This document shows positions 17,243-26,343 of a stretch of DNA of 64,000 nucleotides, in pieces (positions within the stretch are counted from its first letter, which is position 1; the number at the start of each line of letters is the position of its first letter). Source of the DNA: SYOC01 sp964441775 (GTDB lineage: Bacteria > Desulfobacterota > Binatia > Bin18); assembly GCA_964441775.1 (NCBI GenBank), contig CAYTVL010000005.1:124001-188000 (forward strand), given 5' to 3'. The notes beneath the pieces are model-generated. The model did not search any database, was not told the DNA's origin, and saw only the letters and a program-made list of their open reading frames with translations. Both the position numbers and the translations under genes were made by a program.

Positions 17243-17263
17243 CGGGGCGCGCATGGCGCCCCG
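17243..17263. terminator. GC-rich hairpin between convergent genes
   Basis: CGGGGCGC (17243-17250) and GCGCCCCG (17256-17263) form a perfect 8-bp stem with a 5-base loop between the beta-helix gene and the convergent monooxygenase gene. No T-run follows on the plus strand; GT-rich bases flank it. It may act as a bidirectional stop or stabiliser. Confidence 0.35.
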
Positions 17264-17281
17264 TTGGTTGGGAGCTCGGCC

Positions 17282-18904
17282 TTATTGCAGTTGAAACCCC
17301 TCGTAGCTGTTGGCTGCTACTTCGGAACACTTAGCCCGATAGGCTGGGGCGGTGTTGGCATAGAGAAGGAGCGAGCGTTTCTTCCCAGGAATATTGGCGC
17401 CCATGAACCAGGAGTCCCCACCACTGAGGAGTGTCTGCGAAGCCAACTCGGCAGAATGCACCCCCCAAGCCTGTTCTGCTTGTGGGGTGGCGGCAATGCG
17501 TTTATACCCCTTCTCACGGATGTAGCGAATACAATCGGTAATCCATTCCACGATCGTCTCAGCACAGACGGTATAGTTGCAGAACGCGGCATTCGTGGCG
17601 ATGAAGAAATTCGGGAACCCAGCGGTTTGCAGACCCAGGTACGTGCTGAGTCCATTCTTGTCCCATTTCTCTTTGATCGTCTGTCCGTTTTCGCCGCGAA
17701 TATCCATGCGGGTCAATGCCCCAGTGATGGCGTCAAACCCTGTGGCGTAGATGATGACGTCGAACTCGTATTCTTTGTCACTCGTCTTGACACCTTTCGC
17801 GGTGATGGCTTCAATCGGCGTTTCCCGGATGTCTACCAGCAAGACGTTGTCCTGATTGTACGCTTCATAATACTCGGTCTCCAACGGAATGCGCTTGGCG
17901 CCGAACGGGTGGTCCTTCGGACAGAGCTTTTCCGCCACCACGGGATCTTTGACGCGGGCGCGAATCTTATTGCGCACGAATTCGGCGAAGTCCTCGTTGG
18001 CCTCACGGCTGGTCATGATGTCGTGGAAATTACCCAGCCATTTCTTGAACCCAGGCTGCGCCCACAATTCTTCATACAGCGCGAGCCGCTCTTCCTTCGG
18101 AACATCGAAGGTATTACGCGGGTCGAAATCGTGCATGAAGCCCGCAGGAGTTTCGCGAACGCGTTTGTGAATTTGGCCGTAGTCGGCCTTCCACTGATTC
18201 TGGGTCTCCTCGGAAACCAGGCCATTACGCAATGGCGCACAGTAGTTGGGCGTGCGTTGGAAGACGGTGAGATGGCCCGCTTCTTTGGCCACGATGGGAA
18301 TCAGTTGGACAGCCGTGGCCCCAGTGCCGATACACGCCACACGCTTGCCGGCGAAGTTTACTTTCTCTTTCGGCCAACGCGAGGTGTGAAACGACTCGCC
18401 TTTGAAGCTGTCGATGCCTGGAAATGGCGGTGTATAACGGGCGGACAAGATGCCAGCCGCCGAGACGACAAATTGCGCCTGTGCGCGCTGACCATTCTCC
18501 AATTGCACGGTCCAACGATTTTCCTTTTCGTCGTAGACCGCCGAGGCGACCCGCGCATTGAATTGGATAAGGGGACGGAGATTAAACCTGTCTGTTACAT
18601 AATTGAGGTATTGTTCGTTCTCAGGCTGGCCGGAAAAGTGTTCTTTCCAGTTCCATTCTTGTAACAGTTCTTTGGACCACGAATAGCCGTAGGTTTCACT
18701 CTCGGAATCGAAACGGCAGCCCGGGTAGCGGTTCCAATACCACGTGCCGCCAACACCACTGCCATCCTCAAAGCACCGCACCTTGAGACCAAGCTCTTTG
18801 AGACGGTACAGTTGATAGATTCCGGAAACTCCAGCGCCGATCACAATCGCGTCAAACTGCTCGATCGATCCGGCTGCCGGTGTTTGTTGCTGAGAAGTCG
18901 CCAT
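17282..18904 (-). CDS. flavin-containing monooxygenase, Baeyer-Villiger type
   Basis: 540 residues, ATG at 18904 with AGGAGG nearby. These FAD/NADPH enzymes insert oxygen next to a ketone or oxidise related substrates. The FAD fingerprint GAGVSG is at 23-28, the Baeyer-Villiger fingerprint FKGESFHTSRWP at 167-178, and the NADPH-binding GTGATA at 193-198. Length and the GGTWYWNRYPGCRFDSES segment fit the cyclohexanone/phenylacetone monooxygenase group. The substrate cannot be read from the sequence. Upstream on the same strand are a pseudouridine synthase and an S15 hydrolase, separated by 136 bases. Confidence 0.88.
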   Translation of the reverse strand: MATSQQQTPAAGSIEQFDAIVIGAGVSGIYQLYRLKELGLKVRCFEDGSGVGGTWYWNRYPGCRFDSESETYGYSWSKELLQEWNWKEHFSGQPENEQYLNYVTDRFNLRPLIQFNARVASAVYDEKENRWTVQLENGQRAQAQFVVSAAGILSARYTPPFPGIDSFKGESFHTSRWPKEKVNFAGKRVACIGTGATAVQLIPIVAKEAGHLTVFQRTPNYCAPLRNGLVSEETQNQWKADYGQIHKRVRETPAGFMHDFDPRNTFDVPKEERLALYEELWAQPGFKKWLGNFHDIMTSREANEDFAEFVRNKIRARVKDPVVAEKLCPKDHPFGAKRIPLETEYYEAYNQDNVLLVDIRETPIEAITAKGVKTSDKEYEFDVIIYATGFDAITGALTRMDIRGENGQTIKEKWDKNGLSTYLGLQTAGFPNFFIATNAAFCNYTVCAETIVEWITDCIRYIREKGYKRIAATPQAEQAWGVHSAELASQTLLSGGDSWFMGANIPGKKRSLLLYANTAPAYRAKCSEVAANSYEGFQLQ

Positions 18905-18970
18905 ACTTTTCCTCCTTACTAGGACGTTAAACTTTATTGAATTAGGGAAGGATCGTCCTTCCTGCTATCT

Positions 18971-18997
18971 GACCCTTTCTCCCGAAGGGTCTTTTTT
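18971..18997 (+). terminator. rho-independent terminator-like hairpin (plus orientation)
   Basis: GACCCTT (18971-18977) and AAGGGTC (18985-18991) enclose a 7-base loop and are followed by six T (18992-18997). The T-tract orientation suits plus-strand transcripts, although both neighbouring genes are on the minus strand, so it would stop antisense reads entering the region. Confidence 0.5.
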
Positions 18998-19040
18998 CAT
19001 ACCACACCCTGAGGTTGTGGTCGATGATTTGGCAAATTAT

Positions 19041-19727
19041 TTAGCGATTGGCGCTCTTATATCCACATTTTCTCAGCGCCGCTAGCATATGAGGAGGCGG
19101 TGGCGCTTCCACGGCAACGGACGGCTGCTCAGGGTAAAGCGGCACGCTGATAGCGCGGGCATGCAGATGTAAGGGCTCAGTCGGCTCTTGCCTCTGGCCA
19201 TATACTGGATCGCCGAGCACGGGGCAACCCAGCGCCGCACAGTGCACGCGAATCTGGTGCGTGCGACCTGATTTGGGTTGCAATTCCAACCAAGCGATTT
19301 CCTCCACCCCACCCAGCAGGCGGTATTCCGTCACGGCTGGCTGGCCATCAGGCGCTGCTACTATTTTCCATCCGCTTTTGTTGGTCACTTTTTTCAGCGG
19401 GAGATCAATAATGCCTTGTTTTTCCGGCGGCTCGCCCATCACAATCGCCCAATAGGTTTTTTGGACACGCCCTGCGGCAAACAGTTTGCCGAGATTACTG
19501 AGCGCCGCTGGACCTCTCCCCAACACAAGGCAGCCGCTGGTGTCGCGGTCAAGCCGATGGGCAAGCATAGGCACACGTCGCAAGCCAAAGCGCAGCGCCT
19601 CCAAATACATCTCCAGATGAGGACCACCCCGAGGCCCCACATGCACCGGCATCCCAGCAGGCTTGTTAATGATCAACATCATCTTGTCACGGAACAAGAG
19701 ACGCTTCTGAAGGTCTTCTGGAGTCAT
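19041..19727 (-). CDS. RluA-family pseudouridine synthase
   Basis: 228 residues. Enzymes of this family isomerise uridine to pseudouridine in rRNA or tRNA. The catalytic motif HRLDRDTSG is at 57-65 with D60 the catalytic aspartate, and LELQPKSGRTHQIRVH with GDPVYG marks the C-terminal core. There is no S4 domain, so it is of the short RluA/TruC-like type; the target base is not predictable. It begins 4 bases after the hydrolase gene, so the two are probably cotranscribed though unrelated in function. Confidence 0.88.
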   Translation of the reverse strand: MTPEDLQKRLLFRDKMMLIINKPAGMPVHVGPRGGPHLEMYLEALRFGLRRVPMLAHRLDRDTSGCLVLGRGPAALSNLGKLFAAGRVQKTYWAIVMGEPPEKQGIIDLPLKKVTNKSGWKIVAAPDGQPAVTEYRLLGGVEEIAWLELQPKSGRTHQIRVHCAALGCPVLGDPVYGQRQEPTEPLHLHARAISVPLYPEQPSVAVEAPPPPHMLAALRKCGYKSANR

Positions 19728-19731
19728 GCGG

Positions 19732-21534
19732 CTATTTTGTTACGGATGAAGCGGGCAACATAGGAAGCACGATGAACGAGGGCTGTTCCTCACTGTGGTG
19801 GATCACATTCGTAGCAACCCGCATGTCCGCCGCAGTGTCGTTCGCCAGCACGGGGTTGCCGCTGTTGGTGTTGCGGGCGCGGCGGGGAAAGTTGCTGCTG
19901 GTAATATCCACTTGCAAGCGGCAGCCAGCCGGGAAGGTGTGATGAATATCACCGAGATGAATCTTTACTTGGTAGACTTGATCAGGAGCTAAGGGCTGTG
20001 GCCCAGCCGCAATGTCACGATACATTGCCCGCACCACGCCATCCATCAGCAGCATGGCGCAGCCGTCCGGTTGCAGCTCGATCAGCTTCGCCACAAAATC
20101 GGTGTCCCGACAATTCGATTGAACGCGGAGCGTGACCTCCACCGCTCCCGCGATGGTGAGGTCTTCCTGAAGGACCTCACTTTGATAGCTCAACCCATAG
20201 TGCGGCAACGCTTGCACCGGGCGTTGATCGTGTGGCCCACCCTCGATCAACATGTTGCGGCCGCCAAGCGTGGGAATCGGACGATTGGGATCGTACAGGT
20301 AACTTCTCGCATCACCGCTTGGGCCATTCGTGTTGAGGCTCCCATTCCCGATGAGATACCACCGCTGCTGGACGGTTCCCGACGGTGGCCATTGCTCTGC
20401 GTGTCTCCAGTCATCGGGCACATAGTTCTTTTGATCCGCCACCCATGCGCGCGGGGAATAGAAGACCGCCGGTTCCTCCATGATCTGGGCGGGCTCCCCT
20501 GTGAGCCAGTGGTCAAACCACTCAAAGTACGGGTCGCGCGGCCAGAACCGTCGCTCATACACAAAATAATGCGCGTTGGGGCCCACCCACAGCCGCTGGT
20601 TGCCGACACGCGCGTGCAGCTCGGTAAAGGCGGCTAAGACACTGGTCAAGAAAATATCGAACCAGGTCGTCACGTGAAATCCAGGAACGTTGATGGTCGC
20701 GCGAAAGTTATGCCGCGCCCGAAACGCATCCGGGGCAGGATGGCTGATGAGTTCATCCAGATAGGGCTGCCACACCGAGAAGTCTGGATATTTACTGAGC
20801 GGCAAGCGCATCCAGTCTGCTGAACCAATGAACGGCGGGTTTGTCAGCCGCGCCGCGTCCAGCGCCAGGTAGCGAGCATTGGCTGAAGCAGCGACAGCGG
20901 CCAGCTCCTCCGCGCTCAAACCACTCCGCCGCATTACTGCCTCGCGGTGAGAAGGCGACAGCCCTGGGATATTTCTGGCGACCCACAGCCAGAGCCGCTC
21001 CATCTCGATCGATTGCCCCTCGTAGACCACATCATCGTAAATGCTTGACCCGCCGACTTGCGCGAAAAACGCCCGCACGCTGGGGTGCCCTTGGGAAGCG
21101 GCAGCCAACGCCGTCGTCGCCCCAGCGGACGAGCCTGACAGCCCGACGCGCTCATTCGACCACGGTTCACTCGCGATCCATTCGAGGGTGTCATAACCAT
21201 CAGTTGCATCGTCGCCGTAGACATGATCTTCACCTTCGGAGCCATAACGTCCCCGCGTATCCTGGTAGACTGCCGCATAGCCATGCTGCACGATTTCGCG
21301 CCAACCACGCAAGATCGAGCCCCGCAGCGGAGCCTGTGGGTCCGGCAGCCACCCTTTGGTGCAGTCCGTCACGTGCTGTCCTTCGGGCGAGGTGATGCCG
21401 TAGGGAGTCCGTTGGAGAATCACGGGATAGCGAGGCCCCCCGCTTTCCGACAGGAAGACGAACGTATTCAAGCGGACGCCGTCCCGCATGGAAATCATCG
21501 CTTGAAAGCACCGTGCTCCGTTAATTACGTGCAT
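19732..21534 (-). CDS. S15/CocE-type alpha/beta hydrolase (X-Pro dipeptidyl-peptidase family)
   Basis: 600 residues from the ATG at 21534 (MHVINGARCFQ); the frame is open a little further upstream without a good start. The N-terminal alpha/beta-hydrolase core shows RDGVRLNTFVFL, GYAAVYQDTRGRYGSEG and the nucleophile motif GLSGSSAG with S133 probable. The C-terminal jelly-roll domain is indicated by TIAGAVEVTLRVQSNC and a SSNFPRRARNTNSGN segment common to the family. Known members cleave X-Pro peptides, acyl esters such as cocaine, or beta-lactam esters; the substrate here is open. No signal peptide, so cytoplasmic. Confidence 0.83.
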   Translation of the reverse strand: MHVINGARCFQAMISMRDGVRLNTFVFLSESGGPRYPVILQRTPYGITSPEGQHVTDCTKGWLPDPQAPLRGSILRGWREIVQHGYAAVYQDTRGRYGSEGEDHVYGDDATDGYDTLEWIASEPWSNERVGLSGSSAGATTALAAASQGHPSVRAFFAQVGGSSIYDDVVYEGQSIEMERLWLWVARNIPGLSPSHREAVMRRSGLSAEELAAVAASANARYLALDAARLTNPPFIGSADWMRLPLSKYPDFSVWQPYLDELISHPAPDAFRARHNFRATINVPGFHVTTWFDIFLTSVLAAFTELHARVGNQRLWVGPNAHYFVYERRFWPRDPYFEWFDHWLTGEPAQIMEEPAVFYSPRAWVADQKNYVPDDWRHAEQWPPSGTVQQRWYLIGNGSLNTNGPSGDARSYLYDPNRPIPTLGGRNMLIEGGPHDQRPVQALPHYGLSYQSEVLQEDLTIAGAVEVTLRVQSNCRDTDFVAKLIELQPDGCAMLLMDGVVRAMYRDIAAGPQPLAPDQVYQVKIHLGDIHHTFPAGCRLQVDITSSNFPRRARNTNSGNPVLANDTAADMRVATNVIHHSEEQPSFIVLPMLPASSVTK

Positions 21535-21729
21535 ACTTAATCTTTCCCGCTCATTTTGAGAGATCTTTGCCGCTGACCGTAAACTTCGCACTGACTCTCA
21601 GTCAAGAGCCGCGAGAGATACTACTGTCCACCTGGAGCACCTCCTCTGGACGCTTCCCCACCCTCTTGTTCTCTCTTCGCGTTCCGTATAGCTCTGCGCC
21701 TATCGCTTTTTCCGCCGCTCCTCAACAGT

Positions 21730-23181
21730 ATGTACGTCCAAGCTCACTATATTTTGAAAAGGAATACCGCGCTCGTTCTCAGCTTGCTGCTGTTCGTATG
21801 GGACGCGAGCTGCACGGTTGGTCCAGAGCGTCGGACCCCTGCCGTGCCGTTGCCGGAGACATGGAGCAGTCTTCCTGGAGACAGTGGCGTCGCGCAGTCA
21901 GCATCCGTGACGCGGTGGTGGACGAATCTCAACGACCCGATGTTGAATGTTTTTGTCGAACGAGCCGTGCAGGCGAATCTTGATCTCCGGGTGGCGCAAG
22001 GACGTATCCGCGAGGCGCGCGCCCTGCGGGGCGTAGTAGCGGCCGACGCGTGGCCAACAATCAATGTCGATGCTCTGTACGCGCGACAGCGGCGCAGCGA
22101 GAACGTGGGAATACCGTCATCGGAAGAGACAGACACGAATCTCTTTCAGACTGGCTTCGATGCGGTGTGGGAGCTTGATGTGTTTGGCCGCGTCCGACGT
22201 TCGGTTGAGGCGGCGGACGCCGCCATTGCGAGTGCAGAAGAAAATCGCCGCGATGTGCTCGTCTCGCTGATAGCGGAAGTTGCGCGAGACTATGTGGAGC
22301 TGCGCGGAGTACAGCAACAACTCATCGTGGCGCGCAATACCATCGCGGCGCAAACTCAGACTGCGGAACTCACGCGCGCGCGATTTAATGCGGGGCTCAC
22401 CAGCGCTTTGGATGTCGCGCAAGCCGAAGCGCAGCTCGCTACGACCCAGTCACAAATCCCGAGTTTGGCAAGTATAGCCCGTCAAGCTATCCACCAATTA
22501 AGCGTGCTGCTCGGTCAGGCGCCAGAGACTCTTGTGAACGAACTCACACCGGAGCGACCGATTCCGACTTTACCGGCTGAAGTGATGGTGGGACTGCCGT
22601 CAGAACTCCTGCGCCGCCGCCCCGACGTGCGTCGCGCCGAGCAAGACCTCGCCGCCGCCACAGCGAGGATTGGCGTCGCCACCGCGGATTTATTCCCGCG
22701 CTTCTCTTTCACAGGGAGTGTGATTGGTTTACAGAGTATTGATGTTACCGATCTCCCTATAGCGGCGAGCCGCTTTTGGTCAGTGGGACCCTCACTGCTC
22801 TGGCCTATTTTCGATGCAGGGCGCATCCGCGCCACGATCGAGGTCCAAAATGCGCGTGAGGAACAGTCTCTGGCGTTGTACGAAAAGACCGTGCTGACAG
22901 CGCTCCAGGAAACCGAAGACGCGCTCATTGCGTATGTCCAGGAGAAAATTCGCGAGCGTACGTTGGCGACCGCCGTCTCAGCAAATCAACGGGCAGTCGA
23001 ATTGGCGAGTGATCGGTACGTCAAGGGCATCGGCGACTTCCTACAGGTGCTGGACGCCCAACGTTCACTGTATATAGCTGAAGATCAACTTGTGCAGAGC
23101 CAACGCACGACGGTAGCGAATCTCATCGCACTCTACAAAGCCGTGGGAGGCGGCTGGGAAGCAACAGGGCAGCTTCCATAA
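21730..23181 (+). CDS. outer-membrane efflux lipoprotein, NodT/OprM family
   Basis: 483 residues. The start runs into a signal with a lipobox-like VWDASC near residue 28, expected to be acylated. The mature part holds the two OEP repeats of TolC-like channels: PWWTNLNDPMLNVF-type opening (here RWWTNLNDPMLNVFVERAVQ), then LDVFGRVRRSVEAADAAI and, in the second half, LLRRRPDVRRAEQDLAAATA. Such proteins form the outer-membrane exit duct of RND or ABC tripartite pumps. No membrane-fusion or pump gene is adjacent, so it is an orphan here. No clear ribosome binding site precedes the ATG. Confidence 0.87.
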   Translation: MYVQAHYILKRNTALVLSLLLFVWDASCTVGPERRTPAVPLPETWSSLPGDSGVAQSASVTRWWTNLNDPMLNVFVERAVQANLDLRVAQGRIREARALRGVVAADAWPTINVDALYARQRRSENVGIPSSEETDTNLFQTGFDAVWELDVFGRVRRSVEAADAAIASAEENRRDVLVSLIAEVARDYVELRGVQQQLIVARNTIAAQTQTAELTRARFNAGLTSALDVAQAEAQLATTQSQIPSLASIARQAIHQLSVLLGQAPETLVNELTPERPIPTLPAEVMVGLPSELLRRRPDVRRAEQDLAAATARIGVATADLFPRFSFTGSVIGLQSIDVTDLPIAASRFWSVGPSLLWPIFDAGRIRATIEVQNAREEQSLALYEKTVLTALQETEDALIAYVQEKIRERTLATAVSANQRAVELASDRYVKGIGDFLQVLDAQRSLYIAEDQLVQSQRTTVANLIALYKAVGGGWEATGQLP

Positions 23182-23391
23182 AAAGCTGCAATAAGCGCTT
23201 TCTGCTTGTCTCATCCTGTGATGACAATGGTCTTTTCTCATTGACCAATTCCCACAACCTCGGTATCCTTCTTTCCGCGCTTGCACGTGGGAGCTTCTTC
23301 AGAGCGGTCAACTACAGAGCGCCGCAAGATTCACCTGTAGGCGTCTGCGCTAGCGACATTTCTCACTTCAAGGATAGAGGAGAGACAGATC
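23182..23391. other. gap before the membrane protein-lipoprotein-transglycosylase cassette
   Basis: About 210 bases. AGGATAGAGGAGAGA just before 23392 supplies the ribosome binding site. A promoter for the cassette is expected here, but no confident pair of boxes is seen. Confidence 0.35.
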
Positions 23392-24621
23392 ATGAATGAG
23401 CCTTCAGCCCTTCTAATGACGATAGGCTTCCTGATGTTGCAACTCGTCGTCCTGTTCGCCTACATGTGGTTCTTGCAATATCGTTACTATACCGCCTGTA
23501 AAGAACAGAACAACATGCTCCTTTTCTCCCAAAGTCCAGCGGGATTGCCGGTCGGCACTATTCGCTCCGTGCTGGCGCTCTTGATCGTCATCGTTGGACT
23601 TGCGCTCACCACCATCAGTCTTTTCAGTGGAAGAAACACGCCGGAAACCATAACGGCTCTTTTGGGCACGATCCTTGGATTTTATTTTGGTAACCGTTCT
23701 GTCGGAGGCGAAAGCGGAGACCAGAACGGACAAGTTCAAGAGATGCAGGCCCAGCGCGATGAAGCGATCAAGGACAAACATGCGAGCAACGCCTCTGCCC
23801 TCATTGATAAAGTACAAAAGGGCATCGAGATTACTCGCATGGTCGCCGACGTTTTGCCGCAAGAGAGACGTGAACAATTCACACAGGTGGCAGGGAAGCT
23901 CCAACAAGGCCTGGAGGTTGCCCAACAACTCTCGGATGGAAAGCCGGTTGAGGCGGTTGCAAAAGCGACGGAGGTGCTCAATGTTTTCCGCGATGAAAAT
24001 CCAGTGGCGGACATCGTGAAGCGCGCCTTGGGATCATTTGCCGGCGTCCTCCCCGCTGCTATGCCGCCGATAGCGCTCATCACCGCTGTTGTCGGCGTAA
24101 CGGCGACCCTGATTGGCGTCGAGTACCATCGCTGGCGCGCTCGCATTTTAGATCTCCCTTTCTCGCCAGCGGTTATTCCCCCTATTGTGGTAGACGCCAA
24201 CACGGGTTTCTCGCTGATTCTGCAATGCCCAACATTGAAGCAAGCATTTACCAAAGAGCTGGAAGGAAATGACCGTCCCTTTATGGTTAGTCTTGTAAAG
24301 GACTTTCTCGAACAGGGGGATCTCGAAGCATTGTGGAAACAATACCCAAACCGGTTTGAGTCGCGTCAGGCCTTTGAGACGGCGGTCGACGAACTCCGCC
24401 ACGCCGCTGCGGACCTCGATTTGAAAGGCACGATCGATCCTACGGCTCTCGCCCCAGCCGGCGGGTACGATAAGGTGATCGAGGCAGTGCAAGAGATTCA
24501 CAAAAATGACCAAGCCAAAGCGGATCTGGATGCGCTGGTGCTTTCGGTTGAAGCGATCAATAAGAATGGGGGCTCGCCGAAAGAAGTGTTTGACAACGTG
24601 CTCAAGGAGGTGAAGAAATGA
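23392..24621 (+). CDS. membrane protein of unknown family, first gene of a three-gene cassette
   Basis: 409 residues. Membrane helices lie at about 8-29 and 61-82 and weaker ones near 85-100 and 215-240. The segment GLPVGTIRSVLALLIVIVGL followed by LLGTILGFYFGNRS is a recognisable pattern seen in various uncharacterised membrane proteins. A helical, Gln-rich stretch (about 105-200) could be coiled coil, and the soluble C-terminal 150 residues are helical. The stop overlaps the start of the lipoprotein gene (ATGA), so the two are coupled. Function unknown; the cassette context suggests an envelope or cell-wall structure. Confidence 0.72.
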   Translation: MNEPSALLMTIGFLMLQLVVLFAYMWFLQYRYYTACKEQNNMLLFSQSPAGLPVGTIRSVLALLIVIVGLALTTISLFSGRNTPETITALLGTILGFYFGNRSVGGESGDQNGQVQEMQAQRDEAIKDKHASNASALIDKVQKGIEITRMVADVLPQERREQFTQVAGKLQQGLEVAQQLSDGKPVEAVAKATEVLNVFRDENPVADIVKRALGSFAGVLPAAMPPIALITAVVGVTATLIGVEYHRWRARILDLPFSPAVIPPIVVDANTGFSLILQCPTLKQAFTKELEGNDRPFMVSLVKDFLEQGDLEALWKQYPNRFESRQAFETAVDELRHAAADLDLKGTIDPTALAPAGGYDKVIEAVQEIHKNDQAKADLDALVLSVEAINKNGGSPKEVFDNVLKEVKK

Positions 24622-25289
24622 GGGTCTACCGCTTCATCTCAGGGCTGGTAGTATGCCTGACAGTCCTCGGCATTGGCTGCGCCACAAAACAACTTGACAC
24701 ACTCAAGACAAAATCGAATGCGGGCGACTTTGCGAGCGTCGCGCAGGAGACGATCAATTGTGAAGAAGTCGATGATGTCTGTGGACAGTCGCATCTCGTG
24801 AAGGGCGACGCCTGTTTTCGACTGGCTAAACAGCAGCAGGACCCAGCGCAACATTATGACTGCGCCGCGACAGAGCTCGACAAAGGGATCAAATTCACGA
24901 AAACGTGGGAGCAGGGAGGAGCCCATCTCAACCGCCCGCAGACCTACGCGAATCTCTGCGAATCTCTACGCGCTCTGCAAGATATGGCGCGTGGGGCTCA
25001 AGCCGATCAGTTAACGCAACGACTGCTTGATGCGTCACAGCGTTTTCTGAAGGCGGAGCCGGGAAGCCCCGCGGCCGTCTACTACAACGTCAGTGCCCGC
25101 TACACCCAACTCCGCCCCGAAATTCTTCACCCCCGCAACCCTCAGGGGCTCTGCCGAGATCTGAATGAATTAACCGGCGCGCTCGACACCACTCTACCGC
25201 GAGCGCAGGGCACAGACTACCAAGCAAACTTCACCCGCCTCCAGTCTGATATTACCAGCGTGAAACGTACGATCGCGGGCTGCAACTAG
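24618..25289 (+). CDS. lipoprotein, probably helical-repeat
   Basis: 223 residues; the signal peptide ends in LGIGC (C at 21), a lipobox, so the product is predicted to be membrane-anchored. Cysteines at C48 (NCEEV), C54, C65, C82, C113, C178 and near the end may form disulfides, fitting the periplasm. The helical segments (KGDACFRLAKQQQDPAQHYD, YANLCESLRALQDMARG) resemble TPR or Sel1-like units without a firm match. Coupled by ATGA to the membrane protein and 23 bases before the transglycosylase. Confidence 0.7.
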   Translation: MRVYRFISGLVVCLTVLGIGCATKQLDTLKTKSNAGDFASVAQETINCEEVDDVCGQSHLVKGDACFRLAKQQQDPAQHYDCAATELDKGIKFTKTWEQGGAHLNRPQTYANLCESLRALQDMARGAQADQLTQRLLDASQRFLKAEPGSPAAVYYNVSARYTQLRPEILHPRNPQGLCRDLNELTGALDTTLPRAQGTDYQANFTRLQSDITSVKRTIAGCN

Positions 25290-25312
25290 CATCCGTGTGA
25301 GGGAGTAAGCTC

Positions 25313-26254
25313 ATGATCTACTCGCGTGCTCTCCGATACCAACTGCCGCTGATGCGCGGTGAAGACGCGTTAGCAGTGCAGCTTCGTTTGCGTCAGCTTG
25401 GTCTTCTTGAGGTGGGCCAGCCTGACGGGTTGTTTGGTCGCCGCACGGATGCCGCCGTACAACAGTTTCAAAGGGCGCATAAGATAGCGGTTGATGGCGT
25501 CGTCGGCCCGCAGACCTGGACGCTGCTTTTTGGCCATCCGGAAACATCGCACCCCGACATCGTTGCAGCCGGAGCCTTGCCGCCAACCGCGTCCGAAAGA
25601 GTGCACGCTGTCCTTGATGAATTAAAGCTAGAGCATGGTTTCCACGACGGGGTGCGCTGGCGACTCGCGTCCCAGGGCATGTTGATCAATCAAGCCACGC
25701 CGGAAACGACCGGCGGAGAGCCTCAGACCGTGCGCGGAGTCTGGCAGCGCTTTCGCCAGCCCATTCAGCAATGGGCCGCGAGCTTTGGTGTACCAGTCGA
25801 GTTGATCGTCGCTACCATTTGTACTGAGACTACGGGGAACCCAACAGCAGTGCGGGAGGAGCCCGGGTATGTCTCCGATCAGGCCACACCTAACAAGGTC
25901 TCGCCGGGGTTAATGCAGACGCTGATTTCCACTGCTCGCAGTGTGCTGGCTGATCCCTCGATCGACCGGCAATGGCTTCTCGAACCGAGCAACTCCATTC
26001 GCGCCGGAACCGCGTACATCGCCAGTCAGTGGAAAGTGACGCACCTCGATCCACCCAAAGTGGCGTGTGCGTATAACGCAGGCGGTGTATATTATGACGC
26101 GAGCGCCACAAACCGCTGGAAAATGAAACAATACCCAATTGGGTCTCAAGAACATGCTGATCGCTTCGTGAAGTGGTTCAACGATTGTTTTGTGATGTTC
26201 GAGCGCGACAAGGTGACTCCCAATCTGGACTTCTTTACCCTCCTGCGCATCTGA
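25313..26254 (+). CDS. peptidoglycan-binding lytic transglycosylase
   Basis: 313 residues. Residues about 15-65 form a peptidoglycan-binding domain of the PG_binding_1 type (LRLRQLGLLEVGQPDGLFGR, then VQQFQRAHKIAVDGVVGPQT). Residues about 150-300 resemble an SLT lysozyme-like domain: VPVELIVATICTETTGNP with E in the catalytic position, SPGLMQTLISTARSVL and VACAYNAGG. No signal peptide is seen, unusual for a wall-degrading enzyme unless it is delivered by another route, as in phage or contractile structures. Third gene of the cassette. Confidence 0.8.
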   Translation: MIYSRALRYQLPLMRGEDALAVQLRLRQLGLLEVGQPDGLFGRRTDAAVQQFQRAHKIAVDGVVGPQTWTLLFGHPETSHPDIVAAGALPPTASERVHAVLDELKLEHGFHDGVRWRLASQGMLINQATPETTGGEPQTVRGVWQRFRQPIQQWAASFGVPVELIVATICTETTGNPTAVREEPGYVSDQATPNKVSPGLMQTLISTARSVLADPSIDRQWLLEPSNSIRAGTAYIASQWKVTHLDPPKVACAYNAGGVYYDASATNRWKMKQYPIGSQEHADRFVKWFNDCFVMFERDKVTPNLDFFTLLRI

Positions 26255-26308
26255 CGGGCAGAACCGCAAAGACCGAGATAGTTCTTCCCTTTTTTCCGCA
26301 CTTGTCTA

Positions 26309-26335
26309 TTGCCACGCCGCTTTCTTGCTTATAAT
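26309..26335 (+). promoter_or_regulatory. candidate promoter for the DUF4124 gene
   Basis: A perfect TATAAT lies at 26330-26335 and TTGCCA at 26309-26314 with 15-base spacing; TTGTCT at 26302 is an alternative with spacing that is too long. Transcription would begin near 26342, just before the ATG at 26344, so the mRNA would be nearly leaderless. Confidence 0.45.
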
Positions 26336-26343
26336 GAGCAGCT

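Noticed and set aside
16805..18664. 619-codon open frame on the plus strand
   Set aside because: It lies antisense to the clearly homologous monooxygenase and over the end of the beta-helix gene, with no domain of its own; a mirror of GC-rich coding DNA.
18971..18997. Terminator for the minus-strand pseudouridine synthase gene
   Set aside because: The T-run follows the stem only on the plus strand, so it cannot serve the minus-strand gene in the usual way.
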